From Quillaja saponaria (taxonomy: Eukaryota > Streptophyta > Magnoliopsida > Fabales > Quillajaceae), in the NCBI GenBank assembly GCA_029379385.1, contig CM055607.1, positions 1,488,001 through 1,552,000 of the forward strand: DNA of 64,000 nt. Reading direction: 5' to 3'. Below are positions 62,930-64,000 of the stretch, in pieces. Position 1 is the first letter of the stretch. Each line of letters opens with the position of its first letter. Under the pieces are notes generated by a model. That model saw only the letters and a list, made by a program, of their open reading frames with translations. It had not been told where the DNA came from and did no database searches. A program made the position numbers and the translations under genes.

Positions 62930-64000
62930 GTCAACCCACAAGAACCTCTCAGAGAAAGGGTTCACTAGACTCTCACGAAATTCCTCTACAGTCTCACAAA
63001 GCAACCCCTATAAACAGGCAATAATCATGTTAAGAGTTCAAAATGTGTGTGAGAGAGAGTTAGAAAAAGATTGATTTGAGAGACAGAAAAGAGGAAGTAG
63101 CATAGTAGTGGCGGTATACCTCTGCCATGGCTTTAATTTTAAGAGTGACATCATTACTAAGTAGGACAAGTTGTTCATTGTTCTTTTTCTCATATAGAAT
63201 AGCACAGTCAACGATATGGTCTTCTGCTGTTGGTGAAAATATTTCCATCAAACTGCTGTGGGGTGAAAAAAGCATTGAAGTCCCTTTTGGGGTTGGAGCA
63301 ATCAGCTTCTCATCTTCCGCTGAGCTCTGGACATGAATCCACCACTTTGTCTGCACCATACACTCTTCAATCCATTCTAAAACCAAAGAAACCTCTGTTG
63401 TTCTTCTGAAAAGACTGCCACGTTGCTTCATACAATCCAGTTCCCTTATGACTGATATTAGAGGAGTGTGAACAATATTTATCAGAAACAATATCTCTTC
63501 GGTAGGATAAGTAATATATAGAAAATCTGATGTTTTGAAACTCATTACCCATTCTTGGAATGATTAATCGAGTCCCCTTGAGCCCTTGCAAAAGCTTTAA
63601 CGATTTCCTCGATTCTTTGTTCAGAAGAGCGGAAGTGTCCACAACCATAGCCCAGTTCCTCTTTTGCTCTCCAGTGATCTTCTGCTGCCAATCGCAATTA
63701 TTAGTATGTAGCTAGGAAAATATACTTAAAACATGAGTTCTTGCACCAAATATGTTATGTTTTTAAAATCAACTTTTACAGAAGGTAATTTACCTGGTCC
63801 AAGTTTTGTGTCTGGTTGATAGAACTGCTGCTTCTGGTAGCAGAATAAGGAATTGAAGTCTTTTGCCTGCTATTCCCTGAAGAATTCACAAGTAAAGATT
63901 GAAAGGGTGCCCTTTCCTCTCTGTTCGACAATGCCATAATATCTAGCTCCAACTTCACTTGCTTGCCTGAGGGGGTTCTTTCTGGTTTTTGTTCTTTGAG
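62765..64000 (-). CDS. PS1: PS1 (PARALLEL SPINDLE 1), C-terminal PIN domain, partial
   Basis: Cut by the right edge of the window. Four exons are visible on the minus strand: 64000-63794 (partial), 63681-63549, 63451-63120 and 63007-62765. They join in phase and end at the stop 62767-62765. The protein shows a Ser/Gln-rich linker, then a PINc-type domain: WAMVVDTSALLN with the first catalytic Asp, VIRELDCMKQRG, EDHIVDCAILY and LLSNDVTLKIKAMAE. These acidic residues match PIN nuclease folds. In Arabidopsis, PS1 (At1g34355) has an N-terminal FHA domain and a C-terminal PINc domain; loss misorients meiosis II spindles and yields diploid pollen. The FHA part would be beyond the window. The last exon lies in the rightmost unit of the tandem triplication. 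Confidence 0.85.

Overview
The window is nuclear DNA of a dicot plant. It is AT-rich between genes, the genes carry many short GT-AG introns, and every recognisable protein is a plant family member; several start with an organelle transit peptide. I cannot name the species. Coding models were built by hand: exon joins were chosen so that the reading phase is kept and the protein matches what is known of its family.

Layout from left to right. 1-2.6 kb: no gene seen. 2.7-9.6 kb (minus): an 11-exon J-domain protein with a GPALPP/DUF3752-type C-terminus. 11.5-15.0 kb (plus): a class I ubiquitin-conjugating enzyme of 148 aa, with a 944-bp hAT-like element in one intron. 16.4-18.4 kb: two convergent GASA/snakin genes, one of them frameshifted. 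18.7-21.3 kb: AT-rich DNA with a degenerate repeat array. 21.4-24.0 kb (minus): a decayed mTERF-like gene. 24.9-30.3 kb (plus): a DUF616 (TOD1/MUCI70-type) membrane protein of the Arabidopsis EMB2756 kind. 31.6-35.2 kb (minus): plastid histidinol-phosphate aminotransferase. 35.9-36.4 kb (minus): an uncharacterised 170-aa protein. 38.35-41.5 kb (plus): an LRR receptor pseudokinase of the PXC3/At1g34420 kind. 42.3-45.8 kb (minus): plastid pyruvate dehydrogenase E2. 46.5-48.9 kb (plus): an organellar 5'-3' exonuclease. 51.6-57.1 kb (plus): the first two exons of an organellar tryptophanyl-tRNA synthetase, followed in compatible phase by a PYG7 (photosystem I assembly TPR) gene. 59.7-61.3 kb (plus): the zinc-finger factor STOP1. 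62.8-64.0 kb (minus, cut by the right edge): the PIN-domain end of PS1 (PARALLEL SPINDLE 1), whose last exon is triplicated in tandem.

From memory, several of these genes (EMB2756, the LRR kinase, plastid E2, exonuclease, STOP1, PS1) have their closest Arabidopsis relatives close together in the At1g343-At1g345 interval, so the right half looks like a conserved syntenic block. The genes do not form a pathway. Chloroplast and mitochondrial functions are common (histidine synthesis, fatty-acid acetyl-CoA supply, organelle DNA repair, PSI assembly), and the E2 and exonuclease genes share a 660-bp divergent promoter region.

The most notable structures are the possible tRNA-synthetase/PYG7 exon fusion, the triplicated PS1 3' end, the mTERF-like gene with intact first exons but a ruined 3' end, the frameshifted GASA copy beside an intact paralogue, and two guanine-run clusters in the STOP1 leader intron.
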